Shown: positions 54,544 to 64,000, counted from the stretch's first letter. The stretch: DNA of 64,000 nt from Bradyrhizobium sp. OK095 (GCF_900109945.1 NZ_FOBX01000005.1:186001-250000); one strand, 5' to 3'. Program-made: numbers and translations. Notes: a model not told the origin generated them from the sequence alone.

Positions 54544-55893
54544 TCAGATCAAACGCCGGATCGCCCGCTTGCGCCACACCAGCAGGTAATAGCCCATCTG
54601 CAAAACGAACATGGCGCAGAAGACGATCGGATAGGCGGCCCACACGCCCTTCAGGCCCACGGTGCGGCTCAGGATCACCGCGGCTGGCAGTTCGATTGCG
54701 ACAATGGCGAAGATCGACAGCAGCATCGGTGCCAGCGCTACGCCGGCGGCACGCATCGCGCCCGAAAACGTGGTGGCGAGGCCGAACGGCACCGAGCTCC
54801 ACAAGGCGATGGTGAGCAGTCCCTCGGCCAGATCGAGCACAGCGCCGTCGGTGATGAAGATGCCGAGCACGACGCGCGGCGCGAGATAGATCAGCGCCAC
54901 AAGCCCGCCGGTCAGCACGAGGTTGAATACCAGCCCAGTGCGTACGATGCCATCGAGCTTCGTCCTGTCCCCGCCGCCGACTGCCTGCGCGCCGAGGATC
55001 GAGACCGCGATCGAAATCGACATCGCCGTGAACTGCGTATAGCCCATCACCTGGTTCACCGCGCCATAGGCGGCGGTGGCGTCCGACCCATAAGAGTTGA
55101 CGAGGCCGAGCAGCACCAGCTCGGCGATCGCCATCACCACCATGCCGATCGCGCTGGGCAGTCCGATGCCGAGAATTTTTCCGAGCACAGTACGATCGAG
55201 CCGTAGATGGCGCAGCAATGCGGCATCAGGTGCGAGCGCGTGCTTCTTCCGCAGCAGATAGACCGTCAGCACGAGCAGCGTCAGCGCGTTGGCAATCGCG
55301 GCCGCCCATGCAGGGCTGGTGATGCCGGCCCCGGGCAATCCAAACGAACCGCGGATCAGGATCGGCGTCAGGATCAGGCCGATTGTCGTCGACAACGCCA
55401 GCGCCAGCAGCGGCGTGAGCGCATCGCCTACACCGCGGATCATCGCCGTCATCAGCAGAAAGACGAAGCCGAGCGGCATCGTCAGCAGCATGATGCGGGC
55501 ATAGGCGCTGGCCTGGTCGAGAATGTCCGCGGGCGTCGCGAGCATCATCATGAGTTGCCGGCTGAACAGTCCGCCTATCAGCGCGATCGATATCGACAGC
55601 AGCAGGCCAACGGCGAGTGTCGTGCCCACGACGCTCCTGATCTTGCCATGTTCGCCTGCCCCAAAAGCCTGGCCGATCAGCACCGTGGCGCCGGTGCTCA
55701 AGCCCATGACGAAGGCGAACAAGAAGAACATCACCGGGAAGAACACCGAGACGGCTGCGAGTGCCTCAACGCCGATCATCTGACCGAGATAGACATTGCT
55801 GACGGTGCCGAACAGCGATTGCAGCGCATTGCTCAGCATCAACGGTGCGAGGAAGCGCAGGAATGTCGTCCAGAGCGATTTTGCGGCGGACAT
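54544..55893 (-). CDS. MATE-family efflux transporter
   Basis: A 449-residue MATE (NorM-like) sodium/proton-drug antiporter with twelve hydrophobic helices. Typical segments are LMLSNALQSLFGTVSNVYLGQMIG, GAGEHGKIRSVVGTTLAVG and the second-half repeat SSVPFGLATTFSGAMRAAGVALAP. ATG at 55893 has AAAGG upstream and is preferred over ATG 55908. Cargo cannot be inferred. Confidence 0.93.
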   Translation of the reverse strand: MSAAKSLWTTFLRFLAPLMLSNALQSLFGTVSNVYLGQMIGVEALAAVSVFFPVMFFLFAFVMGLSTGATVLIGQAFGAGEHGKIRSVVGTTLAVGLLLSISIALIGGLFSRQLMMMLATPADILDQASAYARIMLLTMPLGFVFLLMTAMIRGVGDALTPLLALALSTTIGLILTPILIRGSFGLPGAGITSPAWAAAIANALTLLVLTVYLLRKKHALAPDAALLRHLRLDRTVLGKILGIGLPSAIGMVVMAIAELVLLGLVNSYGSDATAAYGAVNQVMGYTQFTAMSISIAVSILGAQAVGGGDRTKLDGIVRTGLVFNLVLTGGLVALIYLAPRVVLGIFITDGAVLDLAEGLLTIALWSSVPFGLATTFSGAMRAAGVALAPMLLSIFAIVAIELPAAVILSRTVGLKGVWAAYPIVFCAMFVLQMGYYLLVWRKRAIRRLI

Positions 55894-55982
55894 GGATTGG
55901 CCTTTCATCAGGGCGTGCGAGGCCGTTGCCGCGCGAAGGACGCGCGGCCCGGCCGTCGATGGGATTGTGAGAAGTGCTGCGC

Positions 55983-56588
55983 CTAGGCGCGGTCGCTGGT
56001 GGCGAGTTTCACGATGTGGTCGCGGATGTCGGCCGGCCAGTCAGCAATCAGTCCGGTGAAGCGCCGCCGGTCATCCGCGAACAGGGCGCGCGAGGCCTCC
56101 TCGAATTGCGGCAGGTTGCCGGCCATGGTCGACATGAAGTGATAGGCCGCATCGCGCGCCTGCCGCTCACGGTCCTTGTCGCCGCTGACGCGCCTTGCCT
56201 CGTCGACGAGTTTTCGCAGCGCGACCGAAGCGCCGCCAGGTTGCGCGCTGAGCCACTCCCAGTGCCGGGGCAACAGCGTCACCTCGCGCGCGACCACGCC
56301 GAGCTTTGGCCGGCCGCGCCCGCGCGGCTCGGTCGGTGCTGCGGTCTCCTCAACCGGCGGCGGGATCAGCTTCGCCAGACGTGCCAGCACCTCGCGATCC
56401 CCGCCGCGCAGATCGAAGTCGATCGATCGGCCCGTGCCGTCCTCGAAGATGGTGATGGGTTCATCCGGCCGCGGCGCCATCCGCTTGACGACCAGCGCGA
56501 CTTCTCCTGCCGGCCCGGACACCAAGCGACGCTGCCCTTGGAAGGCGGTGAAAGTCTTTTGCATTGAAATCATTGCCATATTGATCAT
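55983..56588 (-). CDS. DUF2239-family protein
   Basis: A 201-residue protein of the DUF2239 family. The N-terminal segment (MQKTFTAFQGQRRLVSGPAG) is a typical start, so the real start could be ATG 56564 or 56573 rather than 56588. The central GRGRPKLGVVAREVTLLPRHWEWL looks like a short DNA-binding region reminiscent of RHH/HTH proteins, and its own promoter has twin TACCCGGGT sites. That suggests autoregulation, which is my inference. Function undescribed to my knowledge. Confidence 0.88.
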   Translation of the reverse strand: MINMAMISMQKTFTAFQGQRRLVSGPAGEVALVVKRMAPRPDEPITIFEDGTGRSIDFDLRGGDREVLARLAKLIPPPVEETAAPTEPRGRGRPKLGVVAREVTLLPRHWEWLSAQPGGASVALRKLVDEARRVSGDKDRERQARDAAYHFMSTMAGNLPQFEEASRALFADDRRRFTGLIADWPADIRDHIVKLATSDRA

Positions 56589-56603
56589 CGTTGGCCGCTT
56601 TAA

Positions 56604-56640
56604 TACCCGGGTAAATCCATGGGGTCAATATACCCGGGTG
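56604..56640. promoter_or_regulatory. Twin TACCCGGGT operator boxes between DUF2239 and GST genes
   Basis: TACCCGGGTA (56604-56613, perfect palindrome) and TACCCGGGTG (56631-56640) are repeated with starts 27 bp apart. In both the next bases are AA, so the boxes are also direct repeats. They lie 16 bp upstream of the DUF2239 open frame and within the divergent promoter of a GST gene. The binding protein is unknown. Confidence 0.75.
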
Positions 56641-56730
56641 AAAATATCCATCCGGACGGCTCGACATTGCGTTCCCGGGCTGGCACCAACGCGCGGCTGA
56701 TCGACCACGCCTAGCCCCGGGGACCACGCG

Positions 56731-57396
56731 ATGCTGACCGTTCATCACCTCAACAATTCCCGCTCGCAGCGCGTGCTGTGGCTGCTCGAAGAGTTGAGCG
56801 TGCCCTACGAGATCGTGCGCTACGAGCGCCAGCCGGACATGCGCGCGCCGAAGGAGCTGCGCGCGATCCATCCACTCGGCAAGTCGCCCGTCATCACCGA
56901 CAACGGCAACACCGTCGCTGAATCTGGTGCGATCATCGAATATCTCATCGCCACCTACGGCAACGGCCGGCTGATCCCGCCGCCGAACACGCCGGAGCGG
57001 CTGCGCTTCACTTACTGGCTGCACTATGCCGAGGGATCCGCGATGTCGCCGCTGCTGCTGAAGCTCTTGTTCACGCTGATGCCAAAGCGCGCGCCGGCGC
57101 TGCTGCGACCACTGGTGCGAAAAGTCTCGAACCAGGCGCTGACCACGCTGGTCAATCCGCAACTCAAGCAGCACATGGATTATTGGGAAGGCGAGCTTGC
57201 GAAGAGCGAGTGGTTCGCCGGCAACGAGTTCACCGCCGCCGACATCCAGATGAGCTTTCCGCTCGAAGCAGCCCAAGCACGCGGCGGTCTCGAGCTCGGC
57301 CATCCCAAGGCGATGGCGTTCCTGGAGCGCATCCACGCGCGGCCAGCGTACAGCCGCGCCCTCGAGAAGGGCGGGCCGTACCAGATCGGACGCTAG
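56731..57396 (+). CDS. Glutathione S-transferase
   Basis: A 221-residue GST with an N-terminal thioredoxin-like domain (LTVHHLNNSRSQRVLWLLEEL, IHPLGKSPVITDNG, VAESGAIIEYL) and all-helical C-terminal domain (WFAGNEFTAADIQMSFPLE). It resembles the beta/YfcG-type GSTs. Ribosome site GGGGA is upstream. It is divergent from the DUF2239 gene through the twin operator region and so may be co-regulated. Confidence 0.94.
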   Translation: MLTVHHLNNSRSQRVLWLLEELSVPYEIVRYERQPDMRAPKELRAIHPLGKSPVITDNGNTVAESGAIIEYLIATYGNGRLIPPPNTPERLRFTYWLHYAEGSAMSPLLLKLLFTLMPKRAPALLRPLVRKVSNQALTTLVNPQLKQHMDYWEGELAKSEWFAGNEFTAADIQMSFPLEAAQARGGLELGHPKAMAFLERIHARPAYSRALEKGGPYQIGR

Positions 57397-57406
57397 CTCG
57401 CTTTCA

Positions 57407-58702
57407 CTAGTCCGCGTGCAGCACGCGGCCCTTCGTCTCCGGCAGCGCAAACGCGGCCATGAAGAACAGCGCGTAGGCCACGACCGCGAACATCGCGATC
57501 GCATTTGCAAGCGACGTCGACGCTGAGAGCGAGCCGACGAGGAACGGAAACAGCGCGCCGATGCCGCGGCCAAAATTGTAGCAAAAGCCCTGGCCGGAGC
57601 CGCGCAGCCGCGTCGGATAGAGCTCGGTCAGGAACGCGCCGATGCCGGAGAAATAGCCGGAGGCGAAGAAACCGAGCGGGAAACCGAGCACCCACAGGAT
57701 CTCGTTGGTGAGCGGCAGCTGCGTGTAGAGCAGCACCACCGCCATGGCCCCGATCGAGAAGATCAGGAACAGATTGCGCCGGCCGATCCGGTCGGCGAGC
57801 CAGGCGCCGGTGAGATAGCCGATGAAGGAGCCGATGATCAGCGTCGAGAGATAGCCGGTCGAGCCGACGATCGATAGATGCCGCTCTTTCGTCAGGAACT
57901 GCGGCACCCAGAAGGTGACGGCGTAATAGCCACCCTGACAGCCCGTTGCCATCAGCGACGCCAAAATCGTGGTCTTCAGGATCGGGCCGGAGAAGATCTC
58001 CCAGAGCGCCGGACGATCGCCGCTCGCCGCATGCTTCGCGCGCGCCGCGACCGCAACCTCCGGTTCGGTGACGGAACGGCGGATGTAGAACACCAGCAGC
58101 GCCGGCAGCGCGCCGATCACGAACATCCAGCGCCACGCGGTCTCGGGCGGCAATGCCGAGAACAGGATCGCCTGCGACAGCACGGCGAGACCCCAGCCGA
58201 CGGCCCAGCCCGACTGCACCGAGCCGACCGCGCGGCCACGATATTGCGGTCGGATCGCTTCGCCCATCAGTACGGCGCCCGCCGCCCACTCGCCGCCAAA
58301 GCCGAGGCCGAGCACGGCGCGCGCGATCAACAGTTGCTCGAAATTCTGTACGACCGCGCAGACCAGCGAGAAGAACGAGAACCAGATGATGGTGATCTGG
58401 AGCGTCCTGACCCGGCCGATATGGTCGGAGAGATAGCCGCCGAGCCAGCCGCCGATCGCGGAGGCCAGCAGCGTCACGGTGCCGGCGAGACCCGCAGAGG
58501 CGGCATTGACCTTCCACAGCGCGATGATGGTGCCGATCACCAGCGGATAGATCATGAAGTCCATGCCGTCTAGCGCCCAGCCCGCGGCGCAGGCCCAGAA
58601 CGTCCGCCGTTCCGGCGCGTTCATGTCGCGATAGAAAGCGAGCAGGCTGGTGTCTTCGATCTCGGCGCGCTCGATGCGCCCGGTCGGATCGGTCGTGGCC
58701 AT
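57407..58702 (-). CDS. MFS transporter (aromatic-acid/H+ symporter-like)
   Basis: A 431-residue MFS protein with twelve hydrophobic helices. The early ALDGMDFMIYPLVIG and the ACAAGWALDGMD motif (GWxxDxxD-type) recall the AAHS aromatic-acid/metabolite symporter family. The substrate is unknown. ATG at 58702 chosen because the upstream extension to 58828 has no membrane-protein character. Stop is 10 bp from the convergent GST stop. Confidence 0.9.
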   Translation of the reverse strand: MATTDPTGRIERAEIEDTSLLAFYRDMNAPERRTFWACAAGWALDGMDFMIYPLVIGTIIALWKVNAASAGLAGTVTLLASAIGGWLGGYLSDHIGRVRTLQITIIWFSFFSLVCAVVQNFEQLLIARAVLGLGFGGEWAAGAVLMGEAIRPQYRGRAVGSVQSGWAVGWGLAVLSQAILFSALPPETAWRWMFVIGALPALLVFYIRRSVTEPEVAVAARAKHAASGDRPALWEIFSGPILKTTILASLMATGCQGGYYAVTFWVPQFLTKERHLSIVGSTGYLSTLIIGSFIGYLTGAWLADRIGRRNLFLIFSIGAMAVVLLYTQLPLTNEILWVLGFPLGFFASGYFSGIGAFLTELYPTRLRGSGQGFCYNFGRGIGALFPFLVGSLSASTSLANAIAMFAVVAYALFFMAAFALPETKGRVLHAD

Positions 58703-58802
58703 GTGCGTTTCCCCGGCAGTTTCTTGAAGATTGCTCGGTGGTAGCACGCATGTCGACCGGCGCAAGCAGCCGTGCGTGCTCCAATGCCATGCCACGGCGA
58801 GG

Positions 58803-60554
58803 CTACTGTCCCGCAGCTTCCGCGCCACGCGTGCGCGGATCGGGCGCGCCGAGCGGCCCGTTCGGCGTGATCGCGATCGAATTGGCCGAGGTCTGCCCCA
58901 TCGGCTCGACGATGAGGTGGTCCATCGCCTTCAGCTCGAACAGGACATCGTCGGGGAAGCCGCGCTCGATGCGCACCTCGTCCGGCAGCCATTGATGATG
59001 CAACCGCGGCGCGGCAACGGCGGCAGCCACGTCCATCTTGTAGTCGAGGACGTTGACGATCACTTGCAGCACGGTCGAGATGATGCGGCTGCCGCCGGGC
59101 GATCCCGTCACCAGCACCGGCTTGCCGTCCTTGAGCACGATGGTCGGCGACATCGACGAGAGCGGCCGCTTGCCGGGTCCGGGCAAATTGGCCTCGTAGC
59201 CGACGAGGCCGTAGGCGTTGGAAGCGCCGACCGCCGCGGTGAAATCGTCGAGCTCGTTGTTGAGCAGCACGCCAGTGCCTTCGGCGACCAGGCCGACGCC
59301 ATAGCTGAAGTTCAGCGTGTAGGTGTTGCTGACGGCGTTGCCGCGACTGTCGACGACCGAGTAATGCGTGGTGTTGGTGCCCTCGCGCGGCGCGGGAGGG
59401 GCGGACACGATCTGCTTCGACGGCGTGGCGCGATCGGTGGAGATGCCGGCGCGCAGCTTGGTGGCATAGTCCTTCGCGGTGAGCGTTTCGATCGGCGCGT
59501 TGACGAAGGCGGGATCGCCGAGATAACGCGCGCGGTCGGCATAGGCGCGCTTCATGGCTTCGATCAGCAGATGCAGCGACGCCGGCGAGCCCTGCTTCAG
59601 ATCGGCGAGTTGATAGCCTTCGAGGATGTTGAGCGTCTCCACCAGCACGATGCCGCCGGAGGACGGCAGCGGCATCGAGACGATGTCGTAGCCGCGATAG
59701 GTGCCGCGCACCGGCGCGCGGATCACTGCCTGATAGGATTTCAGGTCGGCCGGCGTCATGATGCCGCCGGCATCGGAGATCGCCTTGGCGAGCTTGTTTG
59801 CAACGGCGCCTTCATAGAAGCCGCGCGAACCCTGTGCAGCGACGGCGGCCAGCGTTTCGGCGAGATCGCTCTGCACCAGCTTGTCGCCTTCACCGAGCGG
59901 CGTGCCATCAGGGCGTGAGAAGATTTTAGCCGAGGATGGCCAGCGCGCGAGCCGCCGGTGCAAGCCCGGCAGCGTGTCGGCCATATCGTCGGTGAGGACA
60001 AAACCGTCGCGGGCGAGCGCGATTGCAGGCTCTATCAACTGTGCCAGTGTGAACTGGCCCGAGCCGTACTTCTCAAGCGCCAGGGAAAGACCGGCGACGG
60101 TGCCGGGTACGCCGACGCCGAGTGCGGAATCTCGCGACTTCTCCGCATCAGGCTTGCCATCGGCGTCGAGGAAGATCTGCGGCGTGGTCGCGGCCGGTGC
60201 GGTCTCGCGATAATCGATCGTGATGTCTTCGTGACGCTCGGCCGAATGGATCACCATAAAACCGCCGCCGCCGATATTGCCGGCGCGCGGATAGGTCACT
60301 GCCATCGCAAAGCCGGTCGCAACCGCGGCATCGACCGCATTGCCGCCGCGTCGCAGGATGTCGGCGCCGACCTGTGCGGAGATCTTCTCCTGCGCCACCA
60401 CCATGCCGTGCTCGGCGGGAACGGCATGCACCGTGTCGAGCGCGGGCGGGAGATAGGCCCGCCGCGCATCCTGTGCGGTGGCCGGCGCAAGACCAAACGC
60501 CAGAGTGGCAACGAAGGCGAAAAATGTCCGCCGTGTCGAAAATGACGACATCAT
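58803..60554 (-). CDS. ggt: Gamma-glutamyltransferase
   Basis: An exported 583-residue gamma-glutamyltranspeptidase (glutathione hydrolase). It has a signal peptide (ending APATAQDA), the autocatalytic cleavage/nucleophile segment GTNTTHYSVVD with the catalytic threonine, and the GGSRIISTVLQVIVN and PLPSSGGIVLVETLNILEGY blocks of the family. The precursor is expected to self-cleave into large and small subunits. ATG at 60554; a second ATG 3 bp later is equally possible. Confidence 0.95.
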   Translation of the reverse strand: MMSSFSTRRTFFAFVATLAFGLAPATAQDARRAYLPPALDTVHAVPAEHGMVVAQEKISAQVGADILRRGGNAVDAAVATGFAMAVTYPRAGNIGGGGFMVIHSAERHEDITIDYRETAPAATTPQIFLDADGKPDAEKSRDSALGVGVPGTVAGLSLALEKYGSGQFTLAQLIEPAIALARDGFVLTDDMADTLPGLHRRLARWPSSAKIFSRPDGTPLGEGDKLVQSDLAETLAAVAAQGSRGFYEGAVANKLAKAISDAGGIMTPADLKSYQAVIRAPVRGTYRGYDIVSMPLPSSGGIVLVETLNILEGYQLADLKQGSPASLHLLIEAMKRAYADRARYLGDPAFVNAPIETLTAKDYATKLRAGISTDRATPSKQIVSAPPAPREGTNTTHYSVVDSRGNAVSNTYTLNFSYGVGLVAEGTGVLLNNELDDFTAAVGASNAYGLVGYEANLPGPGKRPLSSMSPTIVLKDGKPVLVTGSPGGSRIISTVLQVIVNVLDYKMDVAAAVAAPRLHHQWLPDEVRIERGFPDDVLFELKAMDHLIVEPMGQTSANSIAITPNGPLGAPDPRTRGAEAAGQ

Positions 60555-60667
60555 CAAACTTCCGCCGTTGGCCCTCAGTCTTTCTCTGGGCCAGTTCACA
60601 CGCGTCACTGCAATGCTATACGGTTTGCCCCGAGAGAGACAAAACTGTTCGTGATGAGGACTATGGA

Positions 60668-62056
60668 ATGACGACGATCGCCCCGGATGCGCGCTTGGCC
60701 GGCGCGCAGCGGACCTATCCGCCGCGCGCAGCCGTCGTCAGCTGGATTTTCTTCGACTGGGCCGCGCAGCCTTATTTCACGCTGATCACGACCTTCGTGT
60801 TCGCGCCCTATTTTGCCACCAGCATCGCGCCAAATGCTGCCACCGGACAGTCGCTGTGGGGCTTTGCGATGGCGGCTGCAGGTCTCGCCATCGCGCTGAT
60901 GTCGCCGCTGTTGGGTGCCATCGCCGATGCCTCGGGCCGCAGGAAGCCGTGGATCGCAGGATTCGGCGCGCTGCTGGTGCTGGCGTCCTGCACCCTGTGG
61001 ATCGGCAAGCCCGGCGATCCCGGCATCATTCCGCCTCTGCTCACCGCGGTCGCGCTCGCCAGCGTCGGCGCGGAATTCGCCACCCTCTTCAACAATGCGA
61101 TGATGCCGACTTTGGTGCCGCCGGAGCGGATCGGCCGGCTTTCGGGCACCGGCTGGGCTACGGGCTATATCGGCGGCATCGTCAGCCTGATCATTGTGCT
61201 CGGCTTCCTCGCGGCCAATCCAGAGACCGGACGCACGCTGCTCGGCCTCACGCCGCTGTTCGGGCTCGATCCCGCAACCCATCAGGGCGACCGCGCCGCG
61301 GGACCGCTGACCGGGCTGTGGTTCATCATCTTCGTGACGCCGCTGTTCCTGTTCACGCCGGACTACCCGGCGAAGCGTCCGGTGCGCGAGGCGCTGCACG
61401 CAGGCCTTGCTGAGCTGAAGCAATCGATCAGGAGCTTGCCGCAGCAGAAGTCGCTCGCCGCATTCCTTCTCGCCAACATGATCTACACCGACGGCCTGGT
61501 GTCACTGTTCGCGTTCGGCGGCATCTATGCGGCCGGCACCTTCGGCTGGCACACGATCCAGATCGGCACCTTCGGCATCATGCTGGCGATTGCCGGCACC
61601 TTTGGCGCATGGCTCGGCGGCAAGCTCGACGATCATCTCGGGCCGAAGCGCGTCATCGCCGGCAGCATGCTTGTTCTTTTGCTCGCCGTGGCGGCGATCC
61701 TTCTGGTCGACCGGGACAGCGTCCTGTTCGTCAAGGTCGCGCCGCCGCTGCCGGGCGCCCCGATGTTCTCGAGCGCCGCGGAGCGGGCCTATCTCGTGCT
61801 GGGTTGTCTCATCGGCGCTGCCGGCGGCCCGCTTCAGGCCGCCTCACGCACGCTGCTGATCCGCCTCGCACCGAAAGACCGCATCGCGCAGTATTTCGGC
61901 CTCTTTGCGTTGACCGGAAAAGTCACGTCCTTCATCGGCCCGCTGCTGATCGGCGTGATCACCGCGGTGACGGCAAGCCAGAAAGCCGGCATGGCTGTGC
62001 TGGTGGTGTTCTTCGTTGCGGGGTTCGCGCTGCTGATGCGCGTGCGGGAGCAATAA
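60668..62056 (+). CDS. UMF1-family MFS transporter (Atg22-like)
   Basis: A 462-residue membrane protein with about eleven to twelve hydrophobic helices. The N-terminal FFDWAAQPYFTLITTFVFAPYF and the ADASGRRKPWI loop mark the UMF1/Atg22-like branch of the major facilitator superfamily. Substrate unknown; yeast Atg22 exports amino acids. ATG at 60668 is the clear start (GGAA upstream). It is divergent from ggt with 113 bp between. Confidence 0.9.
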   Translation: MTTIAPDARLAGAQRTYPPRAAVVSWIFFDWAAQPYFTLITTFVFAPYFATSIAPNAATGQSLWGFAMAAAGLAIALMSPLLGAIADASGRRKPWIAGFGALLVLASCTLWIGKPGDPGIIPPLLTAVALASVGAEFATLFNNAMMPTLVPPERIGRLSGTGWATGYIGGIVSLIIVLGFLAANPETGRTLLGLTPLFGLDPATHQGDRAAGPLTGLWFIIFVTPLFLFTPDYPAKRPVREALHAGLAELKQSIRSLPQQKSLAAFLLANMIYTDGLVSLFAFGGIYAAGTFGWHTIQIGTFGIMLAIAGTFGAWLGGKLDDHLGPKRVIAGSMLVLLLAVAAILLVDRDSVLFVKVAPPLPGAPMFSSAAERAYLVLGCLIGAAGGPLQAASRTLLIRLAPKDRIAQYFGLFALTGKVTSFIGPLLIGVITAVTASQKAGMAVLVVFFVAGFALLMRVREQ

Positions 62057-62065
62057 AACGCTGCG

Positions 62066-62091
62066 GTCGTCCCGGCCTTCGCCGGGACGAC
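62066..62091. terminator. Hairpin between UMF1 and purH genes
   Basis: GTCGTCCCGGC (62066-62076) and GCCGGGACGAC (62081-62091) form a perfect 11-bp stem with a CTTC tetraloop. No T-tract follows on either strand, so it may act as a bidirectional terminator or be a reduced intergenic repeat. Confidence 0.6.
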
Positions 62092-62101
62092 TCGCGGAGG
62101 G

Positions 62102-63694
62102 TTAGTGCCTGAAATGTCGCGTCCCCGTGAACACCATGGCGATGCCGTGCTCGTCGGCGGCTTTGATCACTTCGTCGTCACGCATCGAGCCGCCGGGCTG
62201 CACCACGGCGGTGGCGCCGGCCTCGATGCAGGCAAGCATGCCATCAGCGAACGGGAAGAACGCGTCCGATGCCACGACCGAGCCCTTGGTGAGCGGTTCG
62301 GCGAGCTTCAGTTCGTTCGCCGCATCCTGCGCCTTGCGCGCCGCGATCCGCGCTGAATCCACGCGGCTCATCTGGCCCGCGCCGATACCGACGGTGGCGA
62401 GATCCTTGGCGTAGATGATGGTGTTGGACTTGACGTGCTTTGCGACACGGAACGCGAATTTGAGGTCGCGCATTTCAGCGTCGCTGGGCGCACGCTTGGT
62501 CACGACCTTGAAGATCATGTGGTCGACCACGGCATTGTCGCGGCTCTGCACGAGGAGACCGCCGGCCACCGTCTTGGCGGTGAGGCCCGGCGCGCGCGGA
62601 TCGGGGAGGCTGCCGGCGAGCAGCAGGCGCAAATTCTTCTTCCCACCGATGATGGCGATCGCCTCCTCGCTGGCATCGGGCGCGATGATCACCTCGGTGA
62701 AGATTTTTGTGATCTCGCGCGCGGTGTCGGCATCGAGCGCGCGGTTCATCGCGATGATGCCGCCGAACGCCGAGGTGGAATCGCAGGCCAGCGCCTTGCG
62801 ATAGGCGTCAACGAGGTTCGAGCCTTCTGCGACGCCGCAGGGATTGGCGTGCTTGACGATGACGCAGGCCGCGGTGCGTTTGGTGTCGAACTCGCCGATG
62901 CATTCATAGGCCGCGTCGGTGTCGTTGATGTTGTTGTAGGAGAGTTCCTTGCCCTGGAGCTGCCGCGCGGTCGAGACGCCCGGCCGCTTGTCGGGCGTCG
63001 CATAGAACGCCGCGGTCTGGTGCGGATTCTCGCCGTAACGCAGCGACTGGATCAGCTTGCCGCCGAAGGCGCGGAAATCGGGCGCGTCGATCTCGAGCTG
63101 GCGGTTGAACCAGTTCGAGATCGCAGCGTCATATGCGCCGGTGCGTGCATAGGCCTTTGCGGCAAGCCGCCGGCGCAGCTTCAGCGTGGTCGCGCCGTTG
63201 TTGGCGGCGAGCTCGTCGAGCACGGCCTTGTAATCGTCTGCCTCGACCACGACGGCGACGTCGTCATGGTTCTTCGCGGCGGCGCGGATCATCGCGGGGC
63301 CGCCGATGTCGATGTTCTCGATGCAATCCTCGAAGCCCGCGCCTTTGTCGACGGTCGCTTCGAACGGATAGAGATTGACGACGAGCAGATCGATCGGCGC
63401 GATGCCGTGCGTCTTCATCGCCTCGGCATGTTCCTTGTTGTCGCGGATCGCGAGCAGGCCGCCATGTACCTTCGGATGCAGCGTCTTGACGCGGCCGTCC
63501 ATCATCTCGGGAAAGCCGGTGAGGTCGGACACGTCCTTCACCTTGAGGCCGGCCGCGGCGATTGCTTTGGCGGTGCCGCCGGTCGAGACCAGCTCGACAT
63601 CATGCGCGGCGAGCGCCTTTGCGAATTCGATCAGGCCGGTTTTGTCGGAAACGGAGAGAAGGGCGCGGGTGACGCGGCGGGGATGGTCAGTCAT
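62102..63694 (-). CDS. purH: Bifunctional AICAR transformylase / IMP cyclohydrolase
   Basis: PurH catalyses the last two steps of IMP synthesis. The 530-residue product has the cyclohydrolase/MGS-like N-domain ([39 protein letters not shown]) and the transformylase C-domain ([36 protein letters not shown]). ATG at 63694 is standard; an upstream extension to 63778 is not. A 426-codon frame on the plus strand is a shadow. Confidence 0.98.
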   Translation of the reverse strand: MTDHPRRVTRALLSVSDKTGLIEFAKALAAHDVELVSTGGTAKAIAAAGLKVKDVSDLTGFPEMMDGRVKTLHPKVHGGLLAIRDNKEHAEAMKTHGIAPIDLLVVNLYPFEATVDKGAGFEDCIENIDIGGPAMIRAAAKNHDDVAVVVEADDYKAVLDELAANNGATTLKLRRRLAAKAYARTGAYDAAISNWFNRQLEIDAPDFRAFGGKLIQSLRYGENPHQTAAFYATPDKRPGVSTARQLQGKELSYNNINDTDAAYECIGEFDTKRTAACVIVKHANPCGVAEGSNLVDAYRKALACDSTSAFGGIIAMNRALDADTAREITKIFTEVIIAPDASEEAIAIIGGKKNLRLLLAGSLPDPRAPGLTAKTVAGGLLVQSRDNAVVDHMIFKVVTKRAPSDAEMRDLKFAFRVAKHVKSNTIIYAKDLATVGIGAGQMSRVDSARIAARKAQDAANELKLAEPLTKGSVVASDAFFPFADGMLACIEAGATAVVQPGGSMRDDEVIKAADEHGIAMVFTGTRHFRH

Positions 63695-63859
63695 GAGCAA
63701 GATCCTCTGTCTTAAGGAGTGTCTATGCCCAGGCGCGCGGCTTCTCAGTCCCGCGCTTCCCGATGGTGCTCCATCCAAGGTCGCCAGTCGCGCGAGCGAG
63801 GGCTCGATAGCAGTTTTCAGCCAGTTTCACAACGCCGGACAGGACTGGCAGATGCGCAT

Positions 63860-64000
63860 TTACAGCGGAAGTTCCGGCTCGCGCCGGGCGTTGCGGCGGG
63901 CATTGGTGATCGCCGGCGAAGCGGTGGAGCGCACAAAACTCCAGCGGATCGAGGGCGCCTGCCGCGCGTCCTGGCGGATCACGATCTGCGCGGTGCGGCG
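63860..64000 (-). CDS. C-terminal end of a gene, probably heparinase II/III-family (partial)
   Basis: A reading frame runs from the window edge to a TAA at 63860-63862 and gives 46 C-terminal residues ending ARREPELPL. The WSFVRS segment and basic tail resemble the C-terminus of heparinase II/III-family proteins that sit upstream of purH in Bradyrhizobium-like genomes. That is memory of gene order plus weak similarity. The gap 63695-63859 shows no gene. Confidence 0.5.
   Translation of the reverse strand, partial: RRTAQIVIRQDARQAPSIRWSFVRSTASPAITNARRNARREPELPL

Noticed and set aside
57393..58790. A 465-codon frame in another register of the MFS gene
   Set aside because: Arginine-rich frame shadow on the same strand; the MFS frame has proper membrane helices.
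62435..63715. A 426-codon frame antisense to purH
   Set aside because: PurH is certain, and the antisense product has no family features.

Overview
The window looks like chromosomal DNA of an alphaproteobacterium of the Bradyrhizobium / Rhodopseudomonas group. The evidence is high GC content with G/C-rich third codon positions, the gene order secB, dnaQ, coaE, maf, ppsR, hemJ, rho, mnmE, mnmG, rsmG, parA, parB, holA, lptE, leuS, two glnK-amtB pairs, aminotransferase-ftsK-lolA-xthA, and many intergenic palindromic repeats of a type common in that group. This assignment is from memory of families and gene order, not from a search.

The left 17 kb is an origin-proximal housekeeping region. A gene-free stretch at 3394-3848 separates leftward genes (ppsR, maf, coaE, dnaQ) from rightward genes (hemJ, rho, mnmE, mnmG, rsmG, parA, parB). 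It holds DnaA-box-like nonamers, five GATAAG repeats, five GANTC methylation sites in 58 bp and an AT-rich inverted repeat, so it is my candidate for oriC. Five near-perfect parS centromere sites (one exact) and one degenerate site lie between 7482 and 9997, next to parAB. Together these make a compact origin and segregation module.

From 12.6 to 31.5 kb come DNA polymerase III delta, LptE, LeuRS, two convergent diguanylate cyclases whose stop codons abut, a PLP-homeostasis protein, an FAH-type hydratase, an L,D-transpeptidase, a CenR-like response regulator, exonuclease III, LolA, FtsK, a DapC-like aminotransferase and a GFA-family protein. Two PII (glnK) plus ammonium-channel (amtB) pairs lie at 30.0-31.9 and 33.7-35.4 kb. 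Between them sit a ClpP paralogue and an ArsR/SRPBCC pair governed by a perfect 28-bp palindrome.

At 36.7-42.6 kb an IclR regulator is divergent from an acyl-CoA ligase, a MaoC/FAS1-like dehydratase, a class III CoA-transferase and an orphan tripartite-tricarboxylate-type binding protein. I read this as a carboxylic-acid catabolic operon of unknown substrate, and the ligase has an altered nucleotide-binding loop.

The right third (42.6-64 kb) carries TesB, a UbiH-type hydroxylase, Trm112, a TetR regulator with two matching operators, a PepSY/cytochrome b561 pair, a LON-domain protein, a CnoX-like thioredoxin, tRNA-Gly(GCC), a sugar epimerase, a sorbosone-dehydrogenase-like protein with a diheme cytochrome c, PanE-like, HCCA isomerase, MATE, DUF2239 (with two TACCCGGGT operators), GST, MFS, gamma-glutamyltransferase, a UMF1 transporter, PurH and the end of a probable heparinase-family gene. 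No transposase, prophage, CRISPR array or rRNA was seen.
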